From Peristeroidobacter agariperforans (lineage in GTDB: Bacteria > Pseudomonadota > Gammaproteobacteria > Steroidobacterales > Steroidobacteraceae), in contig NZ_RYFW01000001.1 in assembly GCF_004138335.1 (NCBI RefSeq), forward strand, positions 992,001 through 1,056,000: a stretch of DNA of 64,000 bases, given 5' to 3'. This document shows positions 24,030 through 32,584 of this stretch, one piece after another (the first letter of the stretch is position 1; each line of letters starts with the position of its first letter). The position numbers and the translations under genes were made by a program. Under the pieces are notes generated by a model, which did no database searches, was not told the DNA's origin, and worked only from the letters and a program-made list of their open reading frames with translations.

Positions 24030-24932
24030 TCAGCGAGTGCCGGAAGCCTTGGGCTGCAGGGTCTTCAAGAACCCGAACAGCGCATCGAGTTCCGCATCGC
24101 TCATCGCGCGCAGACTTTCGAAAGGCATCACGCCGATGCTGGTGCCGTCGGCGCGCTTGCCTGTTCGCATCATCTGACGGAACTGCTCGACCGACGTGTA
24201 ACGAGTCATTGCGCCGTCCGCCGCCGCTGTGAGATTCGCCGCAGCCGGCCAGGTCGGCGGAGCACCGGGGATCTGGCCACCCGCATAACCCTGCCCGTGA
24301 CATCCGATACATGTTTTGGAGATGTACTCGCCCTGCGCGTGCATATCGTTCGGCACCCGGGCTGGCGCGGGCTTGGTGTGATCGATCTTCTCCGCGGCGT
24401 CCTTGAATACGCCAAAGGCGTACAAAGCCTTCATCATGAGCGGCAGACGAATCTCCACCTTACGCTCGGCCGAGGGCGCCATGCCTCGAATGTAGGTCAC
24501 TAGCGCAGCTACGTCTTCGTCCGCCATCTGCGCGTAGTCTTCACTCGGCATGATGAAAGCCGGAGCGCCGTTCGGCTTCACACCGTGCCGGAGTAGCGCA
24601 ACCCAGTCGGTATCGGTGTAGGTTGCGGCCGCTCCACCGCCGCCGCGAGTGATGTTCGGCGAGTGAACATAGAACCCCGCCTTTTGATCGTCGATCATCA
24701 CTTTGCCTTCGCCGCGCTCGCCATGACATTCCGAGCAGCCACGGGTGACGAAGAGATATTCGCCGCGTTCCAGGCTCGCATCGAAGGTTGCGAAACTCGT
24801 CGATGCCCTCTGCACATCGACGACCCGGTGCATCTTGCGCTCGCTGAGCCACACCGCAGCGCCAGCCGCAATACCAGCACCTGCCGCCAGCACTACCAGC
24901 GAGCCCCCGACGATTTTCATGAGCTTGTTCAT
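24030..24932 (-). CDS. Diheme class I cytochrome c, membrane-anchored
   Basis: A 300-residue protein with one N-terminal membrane helix (residues about 7-28). Two c-type heme sites follow, CSECH at 66-70 and CIGCH at 208-212. Candidate distal Met ligands occur in FIMPSEDY and GVMPFESL. The architecture matches diheme electron carriers that serve periplasmic dehydrogenases or oxidases. No dehydrogenase gene is adjacent, so the partner is unknown. It converges with the upstream secreted-protein gene, 10 bases apart. Confidence 0.85.
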   Translation of the reverse strand: MNKLMKIVGGSLVVLAAGAGIAAGAAVWLSERKMHRVVDVQRASTSFATFDASLERGEYLFVTRGCSECHGERGEGKVMIDDQKAGFYVHSPNITRGGGGAAATYTDTDWVALLRHGVKPNGAPAFIMPSEDYAQMADEDVAALVTYIRGMAPSAERKVEIRLPLMMKALYAFGVFKDAAEKIDHTKPAPARVPNDMHAQGEYISKTCIGCHGQGYAGGQIPGAPPTWPAAANLTAAADGAMTRYTSVEQFRQMMRTGKRADGTSIGVMPFESLRAMSDAELDALFGFLKTLQPKASGTR

Positions 24933-25155
24933 GGCGGCGTATTCTGCATATCGAAGGCTCGATTACAGCGTACCAACGGGCAGCCAACACTGGCCCTGAA
25001 GAGCCATGCGCAATGCTCACTTTCGCCAGGGGCGGGCTACACTGCGGGCAGCTGACATGACCAAGCGCCAGTCCAAAAAATTGCACAGCAAGAGGCGGGA
25101 ATCTTCCGAGCGGGCCGCGCGCAAAACTGCGACCCAGGCAAAGAGGAGAACCGCC

Positions 25156-26226
25156 ATGTCGAATGCCAAAGATGAGGAGTTGTGGAGCGCCGTGCAGGGC
25201 CGTGACGCGAGCCGCGACGGTGAGTTTTTCTACGGCGTCATGACCACCGGCGTGTACTGCCGGCCCTCCTGCAATTCACGCCGCCCGTTGCGCAAGAACG
25301 TTCGTTTCTTCGAAACGCCCGAAGCAGCGGAGCGCGCCGGATTGCGACCCTGCAAACGATGTCGCCCGACGGGCGCGTCGGCGAATGTGTTGACTCAGGT
25401 AGTGCACGAGCTGGCCCGGCAAATCGAGGCCGCGCCGGACAGCAAGCTCAGCCTGGAACAACTCGCCAGGCGTTCCGGCTACAGCCCGTTCCATCTGCAG
25501 CGTAGCTTCAAGGCCATCATGGGCAGCAGCCCGAAGGAGTATCAGACGGCCGCGCGCGTTCGCATGCTGAAGAAGGAACTGCGCAACGAAGCCCCTGTGG
25601 CAGATGCGATTTATCAAGCGGGCTTCGGCTCCGGCAGCCGCGTCTACGAGAAGGCCGACGGCCAGCTCGGCATGACGCCGAGTGAATATCGCAGCGGCGG
25701 TAAAGGGCTGACCATCTCCTATGCGAGCGGCCAGACGCCGCTGGGATTGATGATGATCGGCGCAACCGATCGCGGCATTTGTTTCCTGCAGTTTGGCGAC
25801 AGCGATCAAGCGCTGCTCGACGATCTGCGGTTGCAATTCTCGGCCGCTACCGTGCAACCGATGCCGGACAGCTCGCGGACCGAGTTCGAGTCGTGGATGG
25901 GCGCGCTCAATCGGCACCTCCGAGGCCTCGAGCCGCGGCTGGATCTGCCGCTGGACGTGCGAGGCACGGCGTTCCAGCTGATCGTATGGCGCTACTTGCA
26001 GAAGGTGCCGTACGGCGAAGTCCGATCGTACTCGGAAGTCGCGGCTGCTATCGGCAAACCCAGCGCGGCGCGAGCGGTTGCGAAGGCGTGTGCCACCAAT
26101 TCAGTTGCGCTCTTGATTCCGTGTCATCGTGTCGTGCGCGGGACCGGCGAGCTGGGCGGTTATCGCTGGGGCATGCAGCGCAAGCGGGTGTTGCTCGATA
26201 CGGAACGCGCGGCGAGCAAGCGGTGA
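25156..26226 (+). CDS. ada: Ada: DNA methylphosphotriester/O6-methylguanine methyltransferase and regulator
   Basis: A 356-residue suicide repair protein and transcription activator. The N-terminal zinc domain has Cys35, Cys39, Cys66 and Cys69 in TTGVYCRPSC and LRPCKRCRP; Cys35 takes the methyl group from phosphotriesters. An AraC-type helix-turn-helix follows (about residues 80-180). The C-terminal O6-alkylguanine transferase has the acceptor Cys323 in IPCHRVV. The ATG at 25156 has AGAGGAG eight bases upstream and fits the family; the frame is open to 25006. Such proteins usually activate their own gene after methylation. Confidence 0.94.
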   Translation: MSNAKDEELWSAVQGRDASRDGEFFYGVMTTGVYCRPSCNSRRPLRKNVRFFETPEAAERAGLRPCKRCRPTGASANVLTQVVHELARQIEAAPDSKLSLEQLARRSGYSPFHLQRSFKAIMGSSPKEYQTAARVRMLKKELRNEAPVADAIYQAGFGSGSRVYEKADGQLGMTPSEYRSGGKGLTISYASGQTPLGLMMIGATDRGICFLQFGDSDQALLDDLRLQFSAATVQPMPDSSRTEFESWMGALNRHLRGLEPRLDLPLDVRGTAFQLIVWRYLQKVPYGEVRSYSEVAAAIGKPSAARAVAKACATNSVALLIPCHRVVRGTGELGGYRWGMQRKRVLLDTERAASKR

Positions 26227-26255
26227 GCGGCAGTTCACATCTTCGGGCCACATTC

Positions 26256-26283
26256 TTGCGCACTCGCCTCTCGTGCTGATAAT
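26256..26283 (+). promoter_or_regulatory. Putative promoter of the Tat-secreted hydrolase-like gene
   Basis: TTGCGC (26256-26261) is followed after 16 bases by GATAAT (26278-26283), with a T before it giving TGATAAT. The pair lies 36 bases before the next gene's ATG, which has a GGGAGGCGG ribosome site. Confidence 0.4.
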
Positions 26284-26319
26284 GAGCGCGCATGCGACGA
26301 GCATGCTGCGGGAGGCGGT

Positions 26320-27168
26320 ATGTGCCTGGGATGTTTAGACGAAGATGAGCCACCAGCAACGCGAAGGGAGTTCCTCGCCACGGCCCTGCAACTGACCGCC
26401 GCGTCGGCGCTCGGCGCGACGGCGGTTGCCGATGCCGCTACTCGAGTGTGGGACATCGAGGCCCGCGGGCTCACCGTCGATAACGCCGGAACTCTGTTGC
26501 CCGCGTACGTCGCGACTCCCATGGGCGCGGACAACCGCACTACTGTCGTCCTTCTTCACGACAGCCCCGGAATCCCCAAGGAACTGCAAGAGATGGCGCG
26601 CGAGGTCGCGCGCACCGGATACGTCGCGCTGATCATCGACTGCGCCGAGCGGGGCACCGCCAAGATTTCCACTCACCCCGATGCGATGCTGAGCGAGGCC
26701 TTCAGTCGCGATGTTCAGAGCGACGTGCGCGCCGGCATCGTGACGTTGAATGGCAGCATGCCGAACGCTAATCCTGTCGTGATTGTGGGATTCGGCTCGG
26801 CGGGCTATACGGCGTTACGGATGGCGCTGAACGATCCGCTCGGCGTGGTCGGCGTGATCACCCTGTACACGCCGATCGAAGCCAGCGAGAAATCCCAGAC
26901 CGATCCCCGGCCGGACTTGATCACATTGCTGGCGCGATTGAATGTGCCGGTGCAGTTTCACGCCGGCACCGCGGATCCGGCCATCCCTCGCGAGCAACTG
27001 AATTGGCTGGGGCGGTTCGTCGCGGTCGACCCGGACCGGCGCGAGCTCTATTTATATGGAGGCGCCGGCCCAGGCTTCTACCAGTCCTCGTCGCCGAACT
27101 TCGACAAGGGCTATCAGATGCTGGCGAGGAAGCGCTGGCAAGAATTCCTCGCCAGCCGCTTCAGTTGA
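26320..27168 (+). CDS. Dienelactone-hydrolase-like alpha/beta protein, triad residues missing, Tat signal
   Basis: A 282-residue protein with a twin-arginine signal (TRREFLATALQLTAASALGA, residues 14-33). The rest follows the dienelactone hydrolase fold: VVLLHDSPG, then the elbow VGFGSAGY at 156-163, Asp219 in AGTADPAIP, and LYLYGGAGPGFYQ near 244-256. In active homologues the elbow has a Cys (GFCFGG-type); here that site is Gly159. The position of the catalytic His (usually AGHGF) is Pro251. Only the Asp of the triad seems kept, so this is probably not a canonical hydrolase. Confidence 0.7.
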   Translation: MCLGCLDEDEPPATRREFLATALQLTAASALGATAVADAATRVWDIEARGLTVDNAGTLLPAYVATPMGADNRTTVVLLHDSPGIPKELQEMAREVARTGYVALIIDCAERGTAKISTHPDAMLSEAFSRDVQSDVRAGIVTLNGSMPNANPVVIVGFGSAGYTALRMALNDPLGVVGVITLYTPIEASEKSQTDPRPDLITLLARLNVPVQFHAGTADPAIPREQLNWLGRFVAVDPDRRELYLYGGAGPGFYQSSSPNFDKGYQMLARKRWQEFLASRFS

Positions 27169-27180
27169 GCCAGCGTTTCG

Positions 27181-28470
27181 TTACGGCTGCTTCACCACCA
27201 CGCCGTGCCTCATCACGAACACGGGCGCTTCGGTCGCGGCGATGTTGTTCAACACATTGCCTTTGACCGCGACGATGTCGGCGATCTTGCCCGCTTCCAG
27301 CGTGCCTACCTGGTCGGCAATGCCCAGCAACTTGGCTGACTCACGCGTGCCCGAGATCAGCGCCGCGGCCGGCTGCATGCCGATGTCCGTCAGCAGCTTG
27401 AACTCCTTGGCGTTCATGCCGTGAGGTGACACACCCGAGTCGGTGCCGAACGCAATCGGCACACCGATCTTCATCGCCGAGCGGAACATGCGCTCGTGCT
27501 CATGCAAGGTCGCGCGAGCCTTGGCTGCAATCGCCGGCGGGAACTTATCGGCCACCTGGTTCACCCACCAGACCGCCAACCGCGTCGGCACCAGGTAAGT
27601 GCCCTTCGCCTTCATCAGCTTCAGCGTCTCATCGCTGAGGAAGCTGCCGTGCTCGATGGAATCCACGCCGGCTTCGACGGCCTGACGAGCAGCGAGATCG
27701 CCGTGCGCGTGCGCCGCCACTTTCCTCTTCCACGCGTGAGCTTCCGACATGATCGCGTTCAACTCGTCGGGCGTGAGCTGCGGCACATCCACTGGATCGG
27801 CTTCTGAGAGCACGCCGCCGGACGAGCAGATCTTGATCACGTCAGCGCCCCACTTCAGCTGATAGCGCACGGCCGCGCGGCACTCGTCGGCGCCATTGCA
27901 TACACCGTCCATCACGCCGAGCGGCGCGATGCGATCGGGCGGGAACGGACCCTGATCGCAGTGACCGCCGGTGGAGCCCACCGAGTGGACTGCCGTCAGA
28001 ATGGTTGGGCCCGGCGTCAAGCCAGCGTTGACGGCATTACGCAAACCCACGTCGACAAACTCACCCGCGCCCACATTGCGCACGGTGGTGAAGCCGGCCT
28101 CGATAGTGCGCTTTGCGTAGATCGCGGCGTAGAAGGACTGCTCGGCGGCGAACCGATACATGTCCGCGTGGAAGCCCTTGTAGAAATCGTCATGGCCTTC
28201 GTTGGTGATGTGCGTGTGAGCATCGATAAAGCCCGGCAGCAGCGTCGCGTCGCCGAGATCGATCACCTTCGCATTGGCCGGCGCGGCCTGTGAGCCGAGC
28301 GCTTTGATCTTGTCGCCTTCCACGAGCACGGCGCCGCCGTTCGTGAGATTGCCCGACTTGCTGTCGAACAGATAAGCCGCTTTCAGCACGATGGGCTGAT
28401 TGGGCTCGGCGGCTTGCGCCGAACCGACGAGGGCAGCCAATCCCAACGCCAACTTCACTGCTAAACGCAT
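27181..28470 (-). CDS. Secreted metal-dependent amidohydrolase
   Basis: A 429-residue amidohydrolase-superfamily enzyme with a Sec signal peptide (RLAVKLALGLAALVGSAQAA). Metal-binding motifs are FIDAHTHI, AAHAHGD and SIEHGSF. A later Asp in FGTDSGVS completes the usual set, and the C-terminal AGKIADIVAV strand is typical. It resembles the imidazolonepropionase/prolidase-like group that cleaves dipeptides or cyclic amides, but the substrate cannot be read from sequence. The start at 28470 has GGGAGG 7 bases upstream; the longer frame to 28521 lacks that. It ends just after the hydrolase-like gene on the other strand. Confidence 0.85.
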   Translation of the reverse strand: MRLAVKLALGLAALVGSAQAAEPNQPIVLKAAYLFDSKSGNLTNGGAVLVEGDKIKALGSQAAPANAKVIDLGDATLLPGFIDAHTHITNEGHDDFYKGFHADMYRFAAEQSFYAAIYAKRTIEAGFTTVRNVGAGEFVDVGLRNAVNAGLTPGPTILTAVHSVGSTGGHCDQGPFPPDRIAPLGVMDGVCNGADECRAAVRYQLKWGADVIKICSSGGVLSEADPVDVPQLTPDELNAIMSEAHAWKRKVAAHAHGDLAARQAVEAGVDSIEHGSFLSDETLKLMKAKGTYLVPTRLAVWWVNQVADKFPPAIAAKARATLHEHERMFRSAMKIGVPIAFGTDSGVSPHGMNAKEFKLLTDIGMQPAAALISGTRESAKLLGIADQVGTLEAGKIADIVAVKGNVLNNIAATEAPVFVMRHGVVVKQP

Positions 28471-28623
28471 CGCGTCCTCCCGATCTTTGATGGTGCCGCA
28501 CGATACTCGCTCACGTTTCAAAGGAAAACAGCGCGGCTATTTCTCGACGAATGCGCATTTATTTGGCGTTTTTCGCCAGCCCCGCGCAATTACTGTGTCG
28601 CCACCAACCCACGGAGATCTGCA

Positions 28624-28917
28624 ATGGATAGCAAGCGCATGAAGTCGATGGCGCACGCGCGCAGTGCACAGCGCGGCCAGGGAATGAGCGAATACATCAT
28701 CATCACCGCGCTCGTGGCGGTAGCCGGCATCGGCTTGTTCGCAGCGTTCGGCGATGTGCTGCAAAACCAAATGGCCGGCATGAGCCGCGAAATGGCGGGC
28801 CAATCGGCCACCCAAGACATCACCGACGCGCAGGCCTCCGCGACGACTGCTCAGAACCGCGCGGCTCAGGCAGACAGCCTCTCCACTTACAACCAGCAAA
28901 CCAATGCGGCTCAGTAA
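28624..28917 (+). CDS. Flp/TadE-type pilin-like protein, first gene of the Tad cluster
   Basis: A 97-residue protein with a basic leader ending in QRGQG, then MSEYIIITALVAVAGIGLF, one hydrophobic helix of pilin type. The Gly before a Glu-Tyr pair fits the class III prepilin cleavage pattern used by Tad prepilin peptidases. The C-terminus (residues about 50-97) is Gln/Ala/Thr-rich and hydrophilic. GGAG lies 7 bases before the ATG. It starts the rightward Tad operon and overlaps the next gene by 14 bases. It may be the major pilin or a minor pseudopilin. Confidence 0.72.
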   Translation: MDSKRMKSMAHARSAQRGQGMSEYIIITALVAVAGIGLFAAFGDVLQNQMAGMSREMAGQSATQDITDAQASATTAQNRAAQADSLSTYNQQTNAAQ

Positions 28918-30112
28918 CCGTCACTGCGGGCAGATCGCGCCGGTCGCGCTGTTCGGTGTGCTCATCAGCAGCGCAGTGCTCGCCGTGATGTTCAACACCG
29001 GACAGAAGGTCACGGAACGATCGCAGGTCGCGAACGCTGCGGACGCCGCAGCGTATAGCGGTGCGGTGTGGACTGCACGCCATCTCAACTTCATCGCTTA
29101 TGCGAATCGAGCCATGGTTGCCAATCACGTCGCCGTCGGGCACTTCATCTCATATGTGAGCTGGGTGCGATATATCAACGACTCAATCTCAGCGATCGAC
29201 CGGGTCACGCAGTGGATTCCATACGTGGGCCAGTATGTCGACCTGGCCGAGCAGATCTCCGCTCAGGTGCGTGACGCGACCGAGCAAGCGGCGGAGATCA
29301 CGGTCCCCGCCATCGATGCGTGGAGTGCAAACATTCGCGCCGCGCAGGCGGAAGCACATGCTTCGCTCGCCTTCCGCAATGTGCAGAGCCTGATGGAGCA
29401 GACGGGTCGTACCTACGATCCGCGTATTCGCATCAACGACGGCGATGCTCTAGCGCGCATGCCGGGCGAATTGCAGCCGCTGCTCGAAGCACAGCTGATG
29501 ACGCAATCGGCGGCTATACCAGCGTTCATACAGCGCTACACAGCAACCCGTGATAGCAACTCCTTGCAGCAACTGGTGAATGCAAGCCTTCGCGGCAACT
29601 CCGATCTGCAGCGTTGGGTGATCGGTGAGCGTGGCTGGCGAGAGAACCTGCTAGCGGTCCAGCTGCGCAAGCGCGGCGCCACGTCGGTCAATCAAAATGC
29701 GAACTTGGCCGACTGGCGTGCGGAGGATCAGATGCAGTTTCGCACTCGCGGCGTGTTCGGCTGGCACAGGTGGCAACGAATCGGCGATCGAGTCAGCACT
29801 GCAAGTGCGCGTGAGTTCGATTCGAACTACGCGGGCGTGCCGGCTTACTACAACGTTGCGGGTTCACCTGGCGACACCTCTCTTCGCATCGCCGCGATTG
29901 CGACCAAGGCTCAGACGAACGTCGCAACCGCCGATCTGCTCGGCATGACCGCGACGGCGCAACCCTTGGCCGTTGCCGCTGTTGCTCGCGTGGAGTTTCG
30001 GCGGCCGCGCGGCTCGGCGTTCGCGTCGTTGGGTGAGCGTCGGCACGAGTACGCCAACTTGTTCAATCCGTTCTGGGAAGCGAAGCTCGCGCCCGTCACG
30101 TGGAGCTTCTGA
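28904..30112 (+). CDS. TadG-like pilus-assembly protein
   Basis: A 402-residue protein whose N-terminus has the TadG pattern: a short basic leader with Gly9, a hydrophobic helix (IAPVALFGVLISSAVLAVMF) and then QVANAADAAAYSGAVW, the characteristic Ala-rich post-helix segment. The remainder is predicted periplasmic, with no motif I recognise. TadG-like proteins are minor Tad components that may contact the outer membrane. It overlaps the preceding pilin-like gene and is followed after 2 bases by a TadE-like gene. Confidence 0.72.
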   Translation: MRLSNRHCGQIAPVALFGVLISSAVLAVMFNTGQKVTERSQVANAADAAAYSGAVWTARHLNFIAYANRAMVANHVAVGHFISYVSWVRYINDSISAIDRVTQWIPYVGQYVDLAEQISAQVRDATEQAAEITVPAIDAWSANIRAAQAEAHASLAFRNVQSLMEQTGRTYDPRIRINDGDALARMPGELQPLLEAQLMTQSAAIPAFIQRYTATRDSNSLQQLVNASLRGNSDLQRWVIGERGWRENLLAVQLRKRGATSVNQNANLADWRAEDQMQFRTRGVFGWHRWQRIGDRVSTASAREFDSNYAGVPAYYNVAGSPGDTSLRIAAIATKAQTNVATADLLGMTATAQPLAVAAVARVEFRRPRGSAFASLGERRHEYANLFNPFWEAKLAPVTWSF

Positions 30113-30114
30113 TC

Positions 30115-30915
30115 ATGCGCTCCACGAATCGTGGCAACGCCATGGTAGAGACTGTCGTCGCCTTGGCCGTGCTCTCGCCGTTCCTCGGCTGCATCGCGCT
30201 GCTCGGCAAGCAGCTCGATCTGAAACATAAAAGCTTCGACGCACTTCGTTACTCGGTTTGGGAGCGCACCGTGTGGAGCGCCACCGGGAAGTCGGCAGCG
30301 GATGTGACGATTGAGGCGCTCGATCGTTCGTTTGGCGATTCCAGCACCGGCCTGGTTGCAATCGATTCGCTGCGTTCGGAAGGCGTGTCGCGAAATTCAT
30401 TCTGGCGGCACTACCGTCAGTCGATGCTGACCTCACCCGTCGGAAGCGCCATCTCACTGCAATCGTCGAACGACACAGTTCCGGTCGACGCAGGGTACGT
30501 GTTAGTGCCTGGGTTGGCGCACGGAACTGGGCCGGTCGGCCTGGCTGCCAATGCGTTGCGGATGGACGATCTCAATTTGAATCGTCGCTCCTTCGCCAGC
30601 GCCACGATTGAAGCAAACATGCAACCGCTGCTCGCAGGTCGCAATTCTGCTCCACTTATCCAACGTGCAACGGGCTCTCTGCTGAGCGACACGTGGTCAC
30701 CGCGGGATGAAAACGAATTCGGCCGAAGAGTGGACCGCATCACGGCCAACGAACTGATCGAAGATCTCGAGCTCCCAGGACGAGTCCTCTCGATGCAAGC
30801 GCCGAGCAAGGGCGGCCCGTTGTATGGCGAAGGTCAGTATGGATGGGATCCGCAATTGCGTCCTCGCTCCACTGCGCTGCCGGCCGCGTACGTCGTCGAG
30901 CGCGAACGCGAGTGA
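30115..30915 (+). CDS. TadE-like pseudopilin
   Basis: A 266-residue protein with the TadE pattern of a basic leader (RSTNRGNAMVE) and a hydrophobic stretch ALAVLSPFLGCIALLG. Glu at the +5-like position is kept. The long C-terminal domain is soluble. The Met at 30115, two bases after the TadG-like stop, is preferred to the Met at 30100, which lies inside the previous gene. TadE-like pseudopilins are processed by the Tad prepilin peptidase and needed for pilus formation. Confidence 0.68.
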   Translation: MRSTNRGNAMVETVVALAVLSPFLGCIALLGKQLDLKHKSFDALRYSVWERTVWSATGKSAADVTIEALDRSFGDSSTGLVAIDSLRSEGVSRNSFWRHYRQSMLTSPVGSAISLQSSNDTVPVDAGYVLVPGLAHGTGPVGLAANALRMDDLNLNRRSFASATIEANMQPLLAGRNSAPLIQRATGSLLSDTWSPRDENEFGRRVDRITANELIEDLELPGRVLSMQAPSKGGPLYGEGQYGWDPQLRPRSTALPAAYVVERERE

Positions 30916-30918
30916 GCC

Positions 30919-31614
30919 ATGCTGATCAACACCAGCCGAATGGTCGTGGTACTTCTCATCTTGTTGGTGCTGCCGGCCAATGCCGAACGCATAACGCTGC
31001 CCGATCTCGCTGCTCCGCCTCAGGGCTCGACGCAATGGATTGCTCGCAGCATGCGACTGAACGGCCTGCCGATGTCGCTCAAGGCTTTTGAGTCGCGGCT
31101 TTCGCCGGGCGCAGTCCTTGCTCACTACGAATCCGAGCTGAAGTCGTCGGGCCGTCATGAAGCGCGTCGCTCGGCGAATTCACCCTGGCAAGTGCTGATG
31201 CTTAGATCGCGCGAGCACTTCATCACAGTGCAAGCGCGTGCAGCCTCAGCAGGAAGCGAGGGAACCATCCTGGTCAGCCCCGCGCTGGATCCCGCGAAGC
31301 TCGAGCTAAGGACTGATTTCCCGCGGCCGTCGACAGTTCGCATCGTCAATCTACAGCAGTACGACGACTCAGGGATGCAGTCGGAGCACATCAGCCTGTA
31401 CAGCGAGCGCGCTCCTTACATCGAAGCGCAGGCGTTCTCGCAGCTCCTGATTACCAACGGCTGGAACATTATCGACACGCGCCCGACGCGAGAGAGCCAT
31501 CGCGGTTTCGTACTGGAAGCGCAGCGTCAGGCAGAGCAGGCACTGCTCGTCATCATCCCTGACGCAGTTCGCCCTGCGACTACTGCAATCGTTGTCACTT
31601 GGAAGAAGTCATGA
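30919..31614 (+). CDS. Secreted protein of the Tad cluster, unknown function
   Basis: A 231-residue protein with an N-terminal hydrophobic signal (MVVVLLILLVLPANA) and no family I recognise. It has two apparent repeats of an alpha/beta unit: one containing FESRLSPGAVLAHYESEL (residues about 57-74), the other PYIEAQAFSQLLITNGW. Each pairs a helix with a following strand. It is likely periplasmic. Its stop overlaps the ATG of the 48-residue pilin-like gene (ATGA), so it belongs to the operon. Confidence 0.6.
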   Translation: MLINTSRMVVVLLILLVLPANAERITLPDLAAPPQGSTQWIARSMRLNGLPMSLKAFESRLSPGAVLAHYESELKSSGRHEARRSANSPWQVLMLRSREHFITVQARAASAGSEGTILVSPALDPAKLELRTDFPRPSTVRIVNLQQYDDSGMQSEHISLYSERAPYIEAQAFSQLLITNGWNIIDTRPTRESHRGFVLEAQRQAEQALLVIIPDAVRPATTAIVVTWKKS

Positions 31615-31757
31615 ACTGCCAGCGCGGTTGGGGCACAGCGGAGTATCTCGCGATCCTCGCCGGATTGATGGTGCTGTGGCGAGGCGCGCAGGCCGCGTTG
31701 GAGTTGCTGGCCGAGCATCACGATGAGTTCTCCTGGGCCCTGATGATTCCGTTCTGA
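31611..31757 (+). CDS. 48-residue pilin-like small protein
   Basis: A very short gene starting inside the previous stop (ATGA). The peptide has a basic leader CQRGWG, then TAEYLAILAGLMVLW, a hydrophobic helix with Glu-Tyr right after the Gly, as in class III prepilins. The tail is short and ends with MIPF. The CpaB gene begins 27 bases later, with another in-frame Met overlapping this stop. The context and leader pattern support a real mini-pilin or pseudopilin. Confidence 0.55.
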   Translation: MNCQRGWGTAEYLAILAGLMVLWRGAQAALELLAEHHDEFSWALMIPF

Positions 31758-31783
31758 TGGTCGAATCGCTCAAGGAACGAGCA

Positions 31784-32581
31784 ATGAAAGGTATCTGGAT
31801 CACCACACTCATGCTGGGCGGCGCGCTCGCGGCTGGCGGCGGAGCGGCGTACTTCGTCAAAGGTTATATCGCCAGCGAAGTGCAAGCAGAGCGCGAGCAA
31901 CTGCAAAAGCAGTATCGACTGATAAACGTCGTCGTTGCGAAGACCGACCTGTCATCCGGCTCAGTGCTTTCAAGTCAAACGGTCGCAGTTCGCGAAGTCC
32001 CCAATACATTCCTGCACGCAGATGCGGTGCGCTCGGAGCAATGGAGTGAGATTGCCGGGCGGATGCTGTCGCGCGCCGTTCGAGGCGGCGAGACGATTCT
32101 TGGTTCGCATCTTGCTCAGGGCGCAGGCGCGGGTTTCTCCGCGCAGCTTCCAGAGGGGATGCGGGCGCTGACGTTCCCGGTCGATGAAGAGGCCTCGATT
32201 GCGGGGATGCTCGCGCCGGGCGATCGCATCGATCTGCTCTTCACGACCGCGGCCGCGAACGACAGTGTCACTTTGCCATTGCTGTTCTCGGTGCCCGTTA
32301 TCGCGACCGGTTTGCGAACCCAGGCCAACGAACATTCGCTGCCGGATCGACTGCAGTCAGGTCCGTTCCGAACCATCACTGTAGCTGTGAGTCCCGCGGA
32401 CGCCGCCAAGATCACACTCGCGCAAGAAGCGGGAAGAATCACGGTGGCGCTTCGCCAGCCCAATGATCAGGCGATCACGCGCATCGCCCGTGTCACGAAA
32501 ACGAGCTTGCTGAGAGGCGAGACGGCCGATGTTCCTGCGAAGCCACGGCTGCGCGTCCAAGTGATCCTGGGCGGAGTTTGA
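31784..32581 (+). CDS. cpaB: Tad pilus assembly protein CpaB/RcpC
   Basis: A 265-residue envelope protein with an N-terminal membrane helix (residues about 4-26). The SAF domain follows, with VVVAKTDLSSGSVLSSQTVA and, later, AGMLAPGDRIDLLFT, both hallmarks of RcpC/CpaB. The SAF fold resembles flagellar FlgA and may bind peptidoglycan or assist the secretin. The Met at 31784 has AAGGA 7 bases upstream; an earlier Met at 31757 overlaps the mini-pilin stop and is the alternative. The secretin gene follows after 3 bases. Confidence 0.86.
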   Translation: MKGIWITTLMLGGALAAGGGAAYFVKGYIASEVQAEREQLQKQYRLINVVVAKTDLSSGSVLSSQTVAVREVPNTFLHADAVRSEQWSEIAGRMLSRAVRGGETILGSHLAQGAGAGFSAQLPEGMRALTFPVDEEASIAGMLAPGDRIDLLFTTAAANDSVTLPLLFSVPVIATGLRTQANEHSLPDRLQSGPFRTITVAVSPADAAKITLAQEAGRITVALRQPNDQAITRIARVTKTSLLRGETADVPAKPRLRVQVILGGV

Positions 32582-32584
32582 ATC

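Noticed and set aside
28561-28580. TGGCG-TTTTT-CGCCA hairpin before the Tad cluster
   Set aside because: Five base pairs with the T-run in the loop; too weak for a terminator and no operator family is recognised.
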